Assembly: GCF_001659605.2 (NCBI RefSeq)
Contig: NC_035172.2
Coordinates: forward strand, 20,585,051-20,649,050
DNA from: Manihot esculenta
Taxonomy: Eukaryota > Streptophyta > Magnoliopsida > Malpighiales > Euphorbiaceae
Length of the DNA stretch: 64,000 nt
Reading direction: 5' to 3'
Shown here: positions 31,078 to 44,400 of the stretch, in pieces
Layout of the letters: the number at the start of each line of letters is the position of its first letter
Position numbering within the stretch: position 1 is the first letter of the stretch
Notes under the pieces: model-generated
Told to the model about the DNA's origin: nothing
The model's database searches: none
Seen by the model: only the letters and a program-made list of their open reading frames with translations
Program-made: the position numbers and the translations under genes

Positions 31078-33994
31078 AGAGCCCGCCTCAGTGCCAGTGG
31101 TCAATGAGTTTTTAGATGTTTTCCCAGACGAGCTTCCAGGACTACCGCCTGCAAGGGAGATAGAGTTTGAAATAGAGCTGATGCCTGGAATTAGGCCTAT
31201 CTCTATCCCTCCCTACAGGATGGCACCAGCTGAGATGAAAGAATTGAAAGAACAGTTGCAGGAACTGGTAGACAAGGGTTTCATCCGACCGAGTACCTCA
31301 CCTTGGGGTGCTCCAGTACTCTTTGTGAAGAAAAAGGATGGATCCCTCAGACTTTGTATCGACTACAGGCAGTTGAACAAAGTCACCATCAAGAATAAGT
31401 ACCCATTGCCAAGGATCGACGATCTATTCGACCAGTTAGCAGGAGCGGGTTGTTTCTCCAAAATAGATCTGAGATCAGGGTACCATCAGTTGAGGATAAG
31501 GGAAGAAGACATACCGAAGACAGCATTCAGGACCAGATATGGGCACTATGAGTTCCTTGTGATGCCGTTCGGGCTAACTAACGCCCCTGCAGCATTCATG
31601 GACCTCATGAACAGAGTATTCAGACCATACCTTGATCACTTCGTTATTGTCTTCATAGATGATATCCTAGTGTATTCCAGGAATGCAGAGGAGCATGCCC
31701 AACATCTGAGGATTGTATTACAGACCTTGAGGGAACATGGCTTGTATGCCAAGTTCTCCAAGTGTGAGTTCTGGTTAAGGAGCATATCATTCTTGGGGCA
31801 TATAGTGTCAGAGAATGGGATAGAAGTGGACCCCAAGAAGGTTGAAGCTGTGACTAACTGGCCACGACCCACCTCAGTGACAGAGATCAGAAGCTTCTTG
31901 GGTTTGGCTGGTTATTACAGGAGGTTCGTACAGGACTTCTCCAAAATTGCAGCTCCTTTAACCAGATTGACCAGAAAGAATCAGAGGTTCGAGTGGACCG
32001 ATCAGTGTGAAGAAAGTTTTGAGGAGCTTAAGAAGAGGTTAACTTCAGCACCAGTGTTAGCTCTGCCAACTAGCAATGAGGACTTCACAGTGTTCTGTGA
32101 TGCATCCAGAGTAGGTTTGGGTTGTGTGTTGATGCAGAATGGCAAGGTGATCGCTTATGCTTCTAGACAGCTAAAGAGGCATGAGTTGAATTACCCCACA
32201 CACGATCTTGAGATGGCAGCAGTCATCTTTGCACTCAAGATGTGGAGGCATTACCTCTATGGGGTAAAATGTGAGATCTTCACAGATCATAAGAGCCTGC
32301 AGCACATCTTGAGTCAGAGAGATTTGAATTTGAGACAGAGGAGATGGGTAGAACTGCTCAGTGACTATGATTGCAGAATCCAGTACCATCCGGGTAAGGC
32401 GAATGTTGTGGCAGACGCCCTAAGCCGGAAGTCACTAGGCAGTTTATCCCACATCACGGCAGAGAGGAGACCGGTGGTGAAGGAGTTTTACAAGCTCATG
32501 AATGAAGGCCTACAGTTAGAGTTGTCTGGTACAGGTGCTTTGATTGCACAGATGAGAGTGACACCCGTGTTTCTGGAGCAGGTGGCTCAGAAACAGCATG
32601 AGGACCCAGAGTTAGTGAAGATTGCCAGGGCTGTTCAGTCAGGCAAAAACAGTGAGTTCAGATTCGACAGTAAGGGGATCCTCCGCTATGGGAATAGACT
32701 ATGTGTACCAGATGACATCGGACTTAAAGGAGACATTATGAGAGAGGCTCATAATGCAAGATACAGCATTCACCCTGGAGCCACCAAGATGTATCAAGAT
32801 CTGAAGAGAGTGTATTGGTGGCCAGCTATGAAGAGGGAAGTGGCGCAATTCGTGTCAGCCTGCGAAATATGTCAGAGGGTGAAGCTGGAACATCAGAAGC
32901 CGGCTGGAATGCTTAACCCGCTACCGATTCCAGAGTGGAAATGGGAGAATATCGCTATGGATTTTGTAGTGGGGTTACCGGCAACATCCAACAGACTAGA
33001 CTCCATATGGGTGATTGTGGACAGACTCACCAAATCTGTTCACTTCATTCCAGTTAGGAGCAACTACTCTGTGGATAAGTTAGCACAGGTTTATGTGGAT
33101 GAGATTGTCAGACTACATGGGGTTCCTGTTTCAATAGTGTCAGATAGAGGGCCCCAGTTCACTTCCAGGTTTTGGCGGAGTCTGCAGGGTGCTATGGGTA
33201 CCAGGTTGGATTTCAGTACTGCCTTCCACCCCCAGACTGATGGACAGTCAGAGAGGACCATCCAGACAATAGAGGATATGCTCAGGATGTGTGTGCTAGA
33301 TTTTGGCGGTTCTTGGAGGCAACATCTACCTTTGGTGGAGTTTGCCTACAATAACAGCTATCATGCTAGCATAGGGATGGCTCCATATGAAGCTTTGTAT
33401 GGGAGGAAGTGCAGATCACCTGTTTGCTGGGAAGAGGTTGGAGAGAGGTCCTTAGCAGGGCCTGAGCTTGTAGAGATCACCAGCAGGGTGGTGCCCATGA
33501 TCAGAGAAAGGATAAAGACTGCCACCAGCAGGCAGAAAAGTTATGCAGACATCCGCAGGAAACAGGTAGAGTTTCAGGAGGGGGATCTAGTATTGCTCAA
33601 GGTGTCTCCGATGAAAGGGGTGGTTCGGTTCGGAAAGAAAGGTAAGCTAGCTCCACGGTACATCGGACCCTTTGAGGTCTTGCAAAAAGTTGGGAATGTA
33701 TCGTACAAGCTGGACTTGCCTGCTTCTATGGAGAGAATCCATCCGGTTTTCCATGTTTCCATGTTGAGGAAGTTCGTGTCAGATCCGAGCAAGGTTCTTA
33801 GCGAGCCTGATGTGGAGATCCAAGAGGATCTCACTTATGTAGAGCAGCCAATACGGATTCTAGACACTCAGATCAGAAAGTTGAGGAACAAGGAAATCCC
33901 GATGGTGAAAGTCCTTTGGAACCACCACAATTTGGAGGAATGCACTTGGGAGACCCGGGAGTCCATGCTCCAGCAGTACCCCCACCTCTTCTAA
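31043..33994 (+). pseudogene. Reverse transcriptase-RNase H-integrase-chromodomain part of copy 2
   Basis: This frame continues the polyprotein after the one-base insertion and is otherwise open to the normal stop. It holds the FIDD reverse transcriptase motif, all four RNase H acidic residues, the integrase zinc and DDE residues, and the chromodomain. It has no ATG at its start (the first codon is TTG), so it is not a separate gene. One residue differs from copy 1 near the start (Glu for Asp, codon 31106-31108). Confidence 0.9.
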
Positions 33995-34065
33995 GGTTAG
34001 TTGAGAGGTGTTCCATGTGCTATGTATGTATGTTGGGTTGTTTTGCTATGCTTGTACTAGTTGAG

Positions 34066-34087
34066 GAACATTCGGGGACGAATGTTC
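34066..34087 (+). other. GGGA-loop hairpin before the polypurine tract (copy 2)
   Basis: Same arms and loop as at 26448-26469. Confidence 0.75.
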
Positions 34088-34089
34088 TT

Positions 34090-34102
34090 AAGGGGGGGAG
34101 AA
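34090..34102 (+). other. Polypurine tract before LTR3
   Basis: AAGGGGGGGAGAA ends at the LTR3 start. Confidence 0.9.
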
Positions 34103-34279
34103 TGTAATACCCGGCTAGACTCCGGTATCGAAATTCCTACCGTCCGGTGGAATTTGGGTGTCGGAAACCTCTAGAAGGGTAAGAGCATGTTTTTATGAAA
34201 TGTTTTCATGTTTTTAATGTTTTTAAGTATGATTTTAAATAAGTTTTTGCATGAAAATTCTTTAAGGAAAAAAACCAGG

Positions 34280-34466
34280 TTCGGCCGCCGAAACTCACTT
34301 TCGGCCGCCGAACATGCATGGACTTTGGGAGGCACGTTAGGCCCCCGAAAGTCTAAGTGAGGGAAGTGCAGGTTCGGCCGCCGAACCTTATGTTCGGCCA
34401 CCGAACATTGCATGGATGCGGAGGCACATTCGGCCCCCGAACGTGGCCTGGCCAGCCACTATAAAA
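34280..34466 (+). promoter_or_regulatory. LTR3 promoter: GCC-core palindromes (one mutated) and TATA box
   Basis: Same layout as LTR2, but the fourth palindrome reads TTCGGCCACCGAA. Confidence 0.5.
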
Positions 34467-35309
34467 GGGTCCCCTTGGTCCGCACGGGCGAGCTTTTTCT
34501 CTCCCATTGTCGGCCAAGGTGAGTCTCCACCGTTCCTCCCTCGATCTTGAGTGTTTCCTCTAGATCTTTCATGGTTTTAACAAGTTTTCATCTTGCTTTG
34601 AAGTTTTTAAGCTTTGGAATCAAGTTTTGAGCAAGTTTTGAGCTTGGAGGCCCAAGGAGCTAGATTTCTCCCAACTCCAAGTTAGATCGCCTCTACTCTC
34701 GATCTTCAAGAGGTAAGAGTCGATCTTGAACTCTTGTAATGTTTTAAATAAGTTTCCTGTAAGATTCATGGGATTAAAGGCATGTTTAGTTCATGTGTAG
34801 GCTTATGGGTTTATGTTGTGATTTTGAGCAATGTAGCTTGATTGTGTGTGAATGAAGTGTTGTAGATGGGGTATATGCATGTTTGAGACCCCTAGGAACT
34901 TGTATGTGTGTTTTGGTTAAGATATATGCATGATCTATGGTTTTGGAAGGCAGGAGGTTCATTTGAACCAAGTTTCTGCCGTTTGGCAGAAACCAGGTTC
35001 GGCAGCCGAAGGGAGTTTCGGCCGCCGAACCCCTCTTGTGGAGGCAGCTTTCGGCTGCCGAAGGTGCCCCCGAAAAGAGACTTTCGTCTCTGTCTGGCAC
35101 TTTCGGCCGCCGAAGGTGCCGCCGAACCTAGCTGAGTTTCGTCTCTGTCCAGGACTTTCGGCCGCCGAAGGTGCCGCCGAAGGTGCCCTGTTCAGCCATT
35201 TCATGCATATTTTCTGTGATGTTTTCATGATGTTTTAGGGGGTTTTTGGGGGATATATTAGAGTTATGTTTATATATGTTTGGTCCCTCATTGGAGTCCA
35301 CCTGTGTAG

Positions 35310-35381
35310 GTTCGGACCCGAGGAACCGAGGACCCCAGCAGTGAGTGAGCTGCTTCAGTGTCTGGTCAGAGCTAGCCAGAG
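35310..35381 (+). other. Exon-like block with splice-site sequences (LTR3)
   Basis: 72 nt between TGTGTAG and GTGAGTGG. Confidence 0.4.
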
Positions 35382-35567
35382 GTGAGTGGAAACAAGCTTA
35401 ATGTTTTAAATCAAGTAACTAAATGTTTTGAGCATGCTTCACGCATCATGATGATATGTAATAGGTTGATTGCATTAGTTCACGAATATGTTGCATTGCA
35501 TTTTCCTTTGCGCTTGTGGGTGAATGCTGTATGATCCAATTAGTCCACGAGACATAATATATGATAT

Positions 35568-35778
35568 GACAGGAAGACCAGGACCCCATGCTACGGCCTG
35601 GCACGAGACTTAATAGATATATAATGTGACAGGAAGACCAGGACCCCATGCTACGGCCTGGCACGAGGCTTTATGTATGTTATGACAGGAAGACCAGGAC
35701 CCCATGCTACGGCCTGGCATGAGACATAATATATGATATGACAGGAAGACCAGGACCCCATGCTACGGCCTGGCAAGA
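35568..35778 (+). repeat. Four-unit minisatellite in LTR3
   Basis: Same units as in LTR1 and LTR2, with one base change at 35720. Confidence 0.9.
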
Positions 35779-36387
35779 GACTATGTTGGGACTAATTGGT
35801 GACAGGTTCACCCTTGATGTGGATTGTCTGTGATATGATGCATTTCATGAAAGCATGAACTTTAATATAGTGTTTTTAGTTTCTGCTCACTGGGCTTTTA
35901 GCTCACCCCTCTCCCCTAACCCCAGGTTTGCAGGTACGGGATAGATAGCGAAGGCAAGAAGAGAAAAGTCATATGTATGTAATAGCTAGCGTATGTGGAC
36001 ATGACAAATGATAAGAATGTAATTATGTTATTGAGGATAGAGTTGTGCTTGACCATAGTATATGTTAATCCCTTGGTATGTACATGATCTTGTGTTTGAT
36101 ATTGATGTAAACCAACTCACCATATGATGTATAGCCCTTGAGGCTTTGATGAGATCCCACAGAGGGATTAATGTTTATGTATATGATGAATACAGTGCAC
36201 GCACAGGTTGAGTTTGGTGTATGAAGAAAAAGAAAAGTTTTTAAATTCTTATGTATGTTTGTTGATCATGTATGGGATTAAACAGGTAAACAGGATGTAT
36301 GTAGGCTTGCTACGGGTTCCGGCGGCCTTAAGCCGACCTGAATCCTAGCGCCGGTAGCGGTCCGGATTTCCGGGGCGTTACAATAGT

Positions 36388-37212
36388 AAATAATATTAAA
36401 TCCTAGGGATACGAGGGTAATTTGTCCTAGACATTATTACATAAAATTCAAATATGTGTCAATGAATTTCTATTGGTTTTGATAGTAAAAAGGAAAAAAA
36501 AGAAATTATATAATTTTTTGTTTGAGTCTGACTCCGAGTGAAACAAGTTTCGTAAAGAAAATTATTATTATTTTATTGTGTTACTAAAGAAATTATATAC
36601 TAACAATCTCTATCTATAAAAGTAAATAAAATATTATATGGTTTGAAATTTTCTTCTTTTTTATCACCATGTCATTATTCATAGGCCTTTCAATCACTAA
36701 GAAAATTGTTAATTGGATTTCGTAAATTTTTAAATTTTTTTAGTGATTTTATGAAATAATTAATCTTACTATCCTATTGTTGTCTTACCTTAATGCAATA
36801 AATATATTCATGACTGGAATTTTATAAATAAATTTAATTAGTTATTATAATTTTTTATTAAAATTATTTTATATTTTAATTTTAATATATAATTTAAAAT
36901 CTTAAAAATTTAAAATTTAATAATTAAAAATTAAATAATTCGTGCATGTATGTTATGGGACTAAATTAGCATAAACTATAGTGATATTGAAATTTTTGTT
37001 TTGGTTTTAATAATTTTTCTAATTAAATTTTAATTATACTTATTTTATTTTAATTTGATAATTATATTTTATTATGCTTATTTAGAGGAAAAATATATTA
37101 TTAATTATATTTTTTTTCTTTTTAAACTTTTAATAACATAATAATGTCATATTATTTAATATGAGATTATTATATAATATTATATATGAGAAAAACTACG
37201 AGTATAATAACA
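36388..37212. other. AT-rich spacer
   Basis: No gene or element edge recognised. Confidence 0.5.
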
Positions 37213-37385
37213 TGCATAAAAAAAATTTTCCGTATGTTTTCCCTTTTAAAGTAAGTGTATTTATATACATATTACAAAGTTTTGTTAAGGTAATTTTTAA
37301 AAATTTTCTATCAATCAATTAGTATCAATTAGCCTATGATTATGTAATATCCTTTAATTATGTATAGATTATATTTACATTCTAA
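37213..37385 (-). repeat. 3' LTR of the minus-strand copia element
   Basis: It pairs with 41246-41434. On the minus strand it is preceded by GAGGGGAGAG (37386-37396), a polypurine tract. It has lost its terminal TG and some bases. Confidence 0.7.
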
Positions 37386-37899
37386 CTCTCCCCTCAAGTC
37401 CAAGTATAAATATTTATTATGCCAACTTGTTAAAAAGATATTATATTTTGCTTTACTGTTTTCACATAACTAATGAAAATTAAATTTTCTTGAATCTTTT
37501 CATGAATGAAATGGCAATCAACTTCAATATGCTTATTTCGTTTGTGGTATACTATATCGGATTAGAAGTAATGTAAAGAGCAGTTTGATTATCACACTAA
37601 AGTTTCACGGGTGATGCAATATCTATACCAATTTCTTTCAGCAGATGATTTATCCATAAAATCTCACAAGTGGATTAAGCCATGACCTTGTATTCTGACT
37701 CGGCACTAGATCTGAATACCATATTTTGCTTCTAATTTTTCCAAGACACTAGGTTTTCTCTAACAAACACAGTAGCCTATAGTCAATATTCTATCACTTT
37801 TGGATCTCACCGAATCAACATAAAAAAAACACTCAAATGCAGTATGTCCATGATCACTGTAGAGTATACCAAGTCCAAAGGTCCCTTTTAGATAACCTA

Positions 37900-40760
37900 G
37901 AATTTGTTCTAGAGCGGGTCAATATTTCACCATAAGTGTAGACATGAATTGACTTGCAACGCTTATTGCAAAAGTAATATCTGACCGAGTCATCACCATA
38001 AGGTAGTTCAACTTTCCAACCAACCTTCTGTACCTCTCTAGATCATCATAAGGGTCTCTGTCATCCTTAGTGAGATATATATTAGGAATCATTAGTGTGC
38101 TATAGGATTTAGCTCCCATCTTTCCTGTTTCTACAAGAAAGTCAATGATATACTTTTTTTGAGATAGAAAAATTCCATTTTTTACTCTCAAGACTTCGAC
38201 TCCTAAGAAATACTTAAGCTGACCCAAGTCTTTGGTATGAGAACTCACATAGAAGTAGTTTTTTTAGAGAAGAGATCCTTGTATTATCATTCCCTATAAT
38301 GAGAATGTCATCAACATACACAATAAGGAGAATAATAACAATATTTGAACTTTTATAGAAGACTAAGTGGTTATAGTTGATTTTTTTTCAACCCAAATTC
38401 TTGAACAATTTCACTGAACTTGCCAAACCATGCACGAGGACTTTGCTTCAAACCATACAAAGATTTTTTCAAACGACAGACTTTTCCATACTTTTCCTGA
38501 GCAACAAACCCTAGTGGTTGCTCCATATACACCTACTTTTGGAGGTCACCATATAAAATTTCATTCTTGATATTTAACTGGTGTAAAGGCCAATGCTGAG
38601 ATGCAGTTAGGGAGATGAACAAGCGAACCATGGTCATTTTGCCACAGGAGAAAAATTGTTAGAAAAGTCAACACCATAGATTTGTGCATAACCTTTAGCA
38701 ATAAGAAGGGCCTTAAGCCTTGCTACAAAACCATCTGGATTGACTTTGATAGCAAAAACTCATTTACAGCCCATAGCCTTCTTGCTAGAAGGTAAATCAA
38801 CTAGTTCCAATTATGATTTTTATCTAGAGCTTTGATCTCCTTAAACATTGCATCACGCCATCCAGAATAGGCCAAGGCCTCTTTAACTGTCTTAGGTAAA
38901 GAAATGGAATTTGGAGAGACAATGAAGGAGGTAGAAGAAGGAGACAGGTGATCATAAGAAAAAAGTTAACAACAGAATAGGTAGACTTACACTGCCGTTT
39001 ATCTTTACAAAGACTAATGGGGAGGTCAAGGTCACTCGGTGGTGGATCCGATGGTGAAGAAGATTTTGGTGCAGGACATGTATCATCAGGTACTGGTCTC
39101 TGAGAGTAAACTTGAATAACTAATAGTTTAACAAGAGGCTCAGTACTAGGAGTGTTGTTACCATCAGATTGTGCAGCAAAAGCCACACTCGAAGAGTTTC
39201 CACAATCAGATATGATTTTGTAGATGAGCCATTCATCGTCCTCCTCTTGACTAATAGATGTTTGTGCAACGGGATAAAAAGAAATTTACTCAAAAAATGC
39301 TACATCTATTGAGACCAGATATTTGTTGAGATTTGGAGAGTAACACTAATACCACTTCTGAAAGCGAGAATGTCCCAAAAAAACACACTTCAAAGTTTCA
39401 GGAGCAAGTTTAGTCGCATGAGGTCTGACATACCGAACATAGCAAATGCTATCAAAAATTCATGGTTTCAGAGGAAATAATAGCTTCTTAGGAAAGAGGA
39501 CATTATAAGGAGTATTATCGTTCAGTACTATGGAGGGCATGCGATTAATGAGGAAGCATGCAGTAGAGACAGCATCAGCCCAAATTACTTAGGAACTTGT
39601 ATTTGAAACAATAGAGCTCAAGCAGTCTCAAGGAGATATCGATTCTTCCTTTCAGCTACCCTATTTTGAGCGGGTATATTAACACATAACGATTAGTGAA
39701 GAATACCATGTTGAGTCATATAAGTCTGAAATGATTTTGACATATATTCTTTAGCAATGTCGCTTCGCAAAATTTGCATAGAAACATTAAATTAAGTATT
39801 GATTTCAGCATAAAAGGCAGGAAAATGAGAAAACACTTCCAAACAATGCTTTATAAAATAAATTCAAGTCATTCTAGAGAAATCATCCACAAAAGTGATA
39901 AAATATCTGAATCCAGTCTTAGATCCAATTGGACATGGGCCCCAAACATCCGAATGAACTAATTCAAAAGCAGACTCAGCTCGTTTATTGACTCTAGGAC
40001 TTCAAGAGCTTTGATGATATTTTGCAAAAGGACATGACTCATATTCCAATGAAGATACCTCATGAAATTGAGGGCATAGCTTCTTCAAAATCGATAAAGA
40101 AAGATGTCCTAACCGACAATATACTTCGAGTGGAGACACGACACTGGAGCAAGCAACAGACCGAGGCATCCATGCATCCAAAATATAGAGACCCCCAGAT
40201 ACATGTCGTTTACCAATAATCTCCTTTGTCACAAGATTCTGAATGAGACAATAATCAGGAAAAAAAGAAACATAACAATTTAGGTTTTTGGTAAGTTTAC
40301 TCACAGAGGATTAAATTAAAGGCAAGATTAGGTAAACCTAGTACAGATGATAGGGTAATAGAAAGAGTAAGTTTAACAGGCCCAAAATCCTCAATATTAT
40401 AGGTTGACCCATCAGTTATAGTAACAGAAGAAGGTGCTTTATGAGATTGAAAGTTGGCAAAAATACGAGAATTACCTATCATGTGATACGTGGCACTAGA
40501 ATTAATGACCCATTTATATGAGGAGGAGATAAGGCAAATTTTACCTGACTTAGTATTAGCAGTTATTGATATGGACCCTCTCACCAGATTCTGATACTGA
40601 GCATGTCTTCAACTGAGCTAAGAACAATATTCTTAGAGGAAGAGCTGGTTGCAGCAACATTAGCAGTTCTTGGATTCTTATTTTATAGTTTCTTGCAATT
40701 TTCACTGACATGAGACTTACTATGGTACGATATTTCAACCAATTCAAGCTAAAATAATCA
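37900..40760 (-). pseudogene. Broken copia gag-pol
   Basis: Minus-strand order: a degenerate zinc knuckle near 40700 (SKSHVSENCKKL-like); protease 40584-40297 with WVINSSATYHM, so the catalytic D and G of the usual D-S-G-A are both changed; GAG-pre-integrase 40304-40002 with CRLGHLSLSILKKL; integrase relics 40000-39200; linker 39186-38824; reverse transcriptase with YVDDILI still intact near 38300; then 38248-37919 with the GQLKYFLGVEV and YRRLVGKLNYLM motifs. Many stops and frameshifts separate the parts. It is not functional. Confidence 0.85.
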
Positions 40761-41232
40761 CTTCACAAAATCCTTCTTCTAATGATTCAAGACACAAAAT
40801 CAGGCCACAAAACAATGCACCTAAGATTGAAAAGCCAAAAAAAAAAAAAAAAGGTTGTTGTTTGAAGAAAAGAACCTATATAGCGCCCAACCAATGAAGG
40901 ACCCTACTGCACTGAGCTCTAATGATTAGAGGATGACCGGAAAACGGCTGAAAATACAACGACGACACTTGTAAAAAATATTGGAGGTCCGTCGGAGGTA
41001 CCATGCACCTACAATCGCCAATGCATGAAGGAGAAACCAAAATAGAAACTCGGCGCGTGAAGCTCATGCGTTGTCCAAATGGTCACCGGATTCTGGGGAT
41101 GGACCATAAACAGGTGCACACTCCTCTCTTTGACGGTGGTGAAATCCAATGACCACCGGAAATAGTGACCCATGACTAGCAAAATCCAAATTCCACAACT
41201 AGCAGAAGCCAAAATACAAAAAATAGACCTAA

Positions 41233-41245
41233 GGATCTGATATCA
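41233..41245 (-). other. Decayed tRNA-Met primer-binding site
   Basis: The minus strand reads TGATATCAGATCC, one or two changes from TGGTATCAGAGC, directly after the LTR. Confidence 0.65.
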
Positions 41246-41434
41246 TGTAACAAGATAATAAACAATCAGGCAATTTCTGTTTGTTTTCTCTATTGAAATT
41301 AGTGTGTTTATATACAGATTATAAAGTCTTGTTAAGACAACTCCTAAGAATCATCTATCAATCAATTAGTATCAATTAGCCTATGATTATGTAATCTCTT
41401 TTAATCATGTACAGATTATATTCACACTCTAACA
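41246..41434 (-). repeat. 5' LTR of the minus-strand copia element (189 bp)
   Basis: On the minus strand it starts TGTTAGAGTGTGAATATAAT and ends CTTGTTACA. Confidence 0.75.
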
Positions 41435-44400
41435 CATAACATATTAATAAAAAGCTAGTTATATTAAAATCATTAACAATTGAATGCTTCTTCCTTTTTT
41501 TTGATAAATAATTATTTTATTAAAAGAGCTAAGGGAAAAGCTTAGCATGACAATCGCATAGTCTAGCTCAGTAATAATCCCTAATAAATTATTGACCTTA
41601 TAGTAAATTATAGATAAATATATATTTTGGTCTATTACCTTTAAAAAGAAAATTAATCTGCAATCTAATTTTGTTTTTTTATAGTTAACAGTATTTTAAC
41701 ACCTAATTTTTATAAAAATATTACTACTTAATTTATGAATGTTAAAAAGTGCAACTACTTAACTATAAAACTTCATAAAATTTAATTATTTAATTCATAT
41801 GCGTAGGAATTTTCAGTTAAAAATTAAATCAAATCAAATCATACTAATCAGTTAAAAGGATGAAAGCACATCCATAAGATTAGATCCCTTCTAAGGGTGG
41901 GAGCACCGCCTCTCAAACTAAGCATATTCGATATTAGCTATATCATGCATAAGCCATTCTTTCTATCTTGCATGCGCCTTTGAAGGTTATTGCTACTAAA
42001 CTCCTCTTATAGATCTTTGGTGGTTCATACCTCATAACTTTTCACTAACTCACGACTTCATCTATAAATCTTACAGATTCTCAACTTTGCATGTTGGGAA
42101 TTTAGAATACTAGTTTCTATGTGTTGATGTTGTGAATTGGGAATTTGGAATGCTAGTTTCTATGGTTTTTATTGTGGATTGAGTATTTGGGGTTTTAGTT
42201 TTGTAATTTAAACTTTGGATATAGTATATTCCAATTAGTACAATTTTAATTTTGTTGTGATTTTCGTTTTGTTTTGTACTAATATTTGATTTGTAAATGA
42301 AATTGTGAATTTGCAAATCTATTCTAGATAGAGTTTTTTGTTTTCAAGAAACTGAACCAAACTGAATCGAAAATTTTTAGTTCTGTTTAACTCGTTTTTT
42401 CATATTTTGATTCGGTTTCAGTTGAAATTTTTCATCAATTTAATTTTTCATTTTTTTAATTTTAATAAGCGAACCGATTGAATACTCAATCCTATTCACA
42501 TATGAATGTGGGTCGTACATATTCAAATATTTCAAAATTTTAATAGTTATATTTATATAAAAATTAGATATTAAATGTTGATTATAAAAAGATTAAATAC
42601 CAACAAACATTTTATATAAACATCAGCCACTGTTAGCATAATGCTTTACTCCAACTAAAGCATCTGTGCGGCATTAGTAAACGACCAATTTTCCTTCAAA
42701 TTATGGGGTTTTTGGTCCCAACACTTTTGGACCGTGACACACGAAATAATACATCTAGTATAAATTATAGTACTACATCCCAATGAACATTTTGTCCATA
42801 TGTATGATCTTATATAAAATGTAATTATTTATGTAATTTTATTATTGAAAGAAATTATACAATCAAAATAGAGGTGAAAATAAAAAATTTAAAATAAAAT
42901 TTTGTCTCTTATTTATAATAGCTCAGTTTTATTTTATATAAATTCAATTTAAAAAAAGAAAAAAAAATTATTTGGATTTCAAACTTTTTTGTTAGCCGTT
43001 ACATGGCAAAAGGTTATGTAACTGCTATGAGAGAGAGTACGCCCATCAACTCCTATTCTCGCGACCGAGAGTTAACTAAAAGAAAATCTTTCTCTCGTTC
43101 ACTCTCTCTGTTCGCAAGAAAAATGTCTCTACTCTCAAGAATTTTATTTCCCTTTGGAAAAATATTTTTCTACTCTCTACTTTTAAAATACTATCTATCA
43201 TCAAAACAGTTTGATGTGAGTATTAAAAGTTTGTTATCGCTTTTTCTTTTTCTCTAGATGGGCTATTTTCTGTAGATGTTGAGTTACCTCCTGAATAGTT
43301 TAGGTGATCTTCTATGTTCATGTAGAACAAAGGAACATCGGTCGTAGAATCTGAGGATATTCAGGTACTTGGGTTCTTGGGTACTTGGATTCTTGTGGAA
43401 TGCACTGCAATTCCATATAACTCTTAGACTGTGAGTTCGAAGGATATTAGTGATTATGTATGAGTTATGTGATATAAGGTGAACTGTGATTTGTTGTTTA
43501 ATTATTTCGATACTGAAAATTTTATGGATTTTTCAACATTGATATGAAAGTCTGGTTCCTTGTATGCCATAATTTTTTTTTTTTAAATATACATATGCAT
43601 GTTATTATTTTTTATCTAAATATATTTTAGATAAACATATTGGCTTACTTATATCATGCTTTATATTTTTTTTAATATAAAGTTGGTATTCTTGAAATAA
43701 GTTTTTCAACGATATATTGTATGAATTTTTTTATTTATATTGATTAAGATATAAATTATTAAAATGGAGATCTCATATCAAAAAGAGTTTTTAAAAAAAA
43801 AAATATTAGAGCATGCGAGAACCTGGTCCAAACTACTGAGCCTGGACCAAATGTGCTGCTCTGGGTTGGGTCGCAGGCTCAGCCCGCGCAGGCTTGAACA
43901 GTCCAGGCCTATTTTTTATTTTTTAAATTAAAAAAATTAAAAATAATTTTTTAGTCTAAAATTAAAATAATAATAATAATAATAATAGTGACATTTAAAA
44001 AATTAAAATTAAATTGGACATTTTTATATAATTATTTAATAATTATTATTTTTTAATAATTTTTTAAATTATTATTAAATAATTTTTTTAATAATTTTTT
44101 TGAAAAAATATCCAAAAAATTTTTTATTATCGGTGATGTGACTATATTTTTTTTATTTTAGACCATTATTATTTATTTATTTATTTTTATTTATATAAAA
44201 AAATATAATATCAATTTTCAATGGGATACAAGTTATTCGTGACTTTATACCAGCACTTTTACCAAGCAAAGAATTCAAGTAAATAAAATAATTAGATAAC
44301 TGATCATCACCGAGATGGATCTTATAGACACTTTAAATGAGTAAAATCGTCTAGTGTAGTTTATCATCAATGTGAATGATAAATTTTTAAAAAAATATAT

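Larger units (their letters stand above)
18848..36382 (+). mobile_element. Tandem chromovirus array: LTR-internal-LTR-internal-LTR, single TSD ATAGT
   Basis: Three direct LTRs (18848-21147, 26485-28764, 34103-36382) enclose two internal regions of one Tekay/Del-like gypsy chromovirus. ATAGT occurs at 18843-18847 and again at 36383-36387, and no duplication interrupts the array at the middle LTR. The two internal copies differ at only a few positions by eye. One insertion followed by unequal crossing-over between its LTRs explains this best. Insertion of an already tandem cDNA, or an assembly duplication, are alternatives. Confidence 0.9.
34103..36382 (+). repeat. LTR3 of the chromovirus array (2280 bp)
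   Basis: It ends CGTTACA, followed by the ATAGT duplication. It differs from LTR2 by eye at 34400 (A inside a GCC palindrome, destroying the GCC core) and 35720 (T for C in a minisatellite unit). The TATA box is at 34460-34466 and the minisatellite at 35568-35778. Confidence 0.95.
37213..41434 (-). mobile_element. Decayed minus-strand copia element
   Basis: Two short LTRs (37213-37385 and 41246-41434) share ATCTATCAATCAATTAGTAT, CAATTAGCCTATGATTATG and flanking sequence. Between them, on the minus strand, lie a zinc-knuckle remnant, protease, GAG-pre-integrase, integrase relics and reverse transcriptase, all broken. A primer-binding-site remnant and a polypurine tract are in the right places. 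Most of gag is missing. 'ATAACA' occurs on both outer sides, but a clean 5-bp duplication is not certain. Confidence 0.8.

Noticed and set aside
43003..43257. 84-codon ATG frame
   Set aside because: Low-complexity Ser/Leu/Lys composition, no recognisable domain, surrounded by AT-rich decayed repeats.
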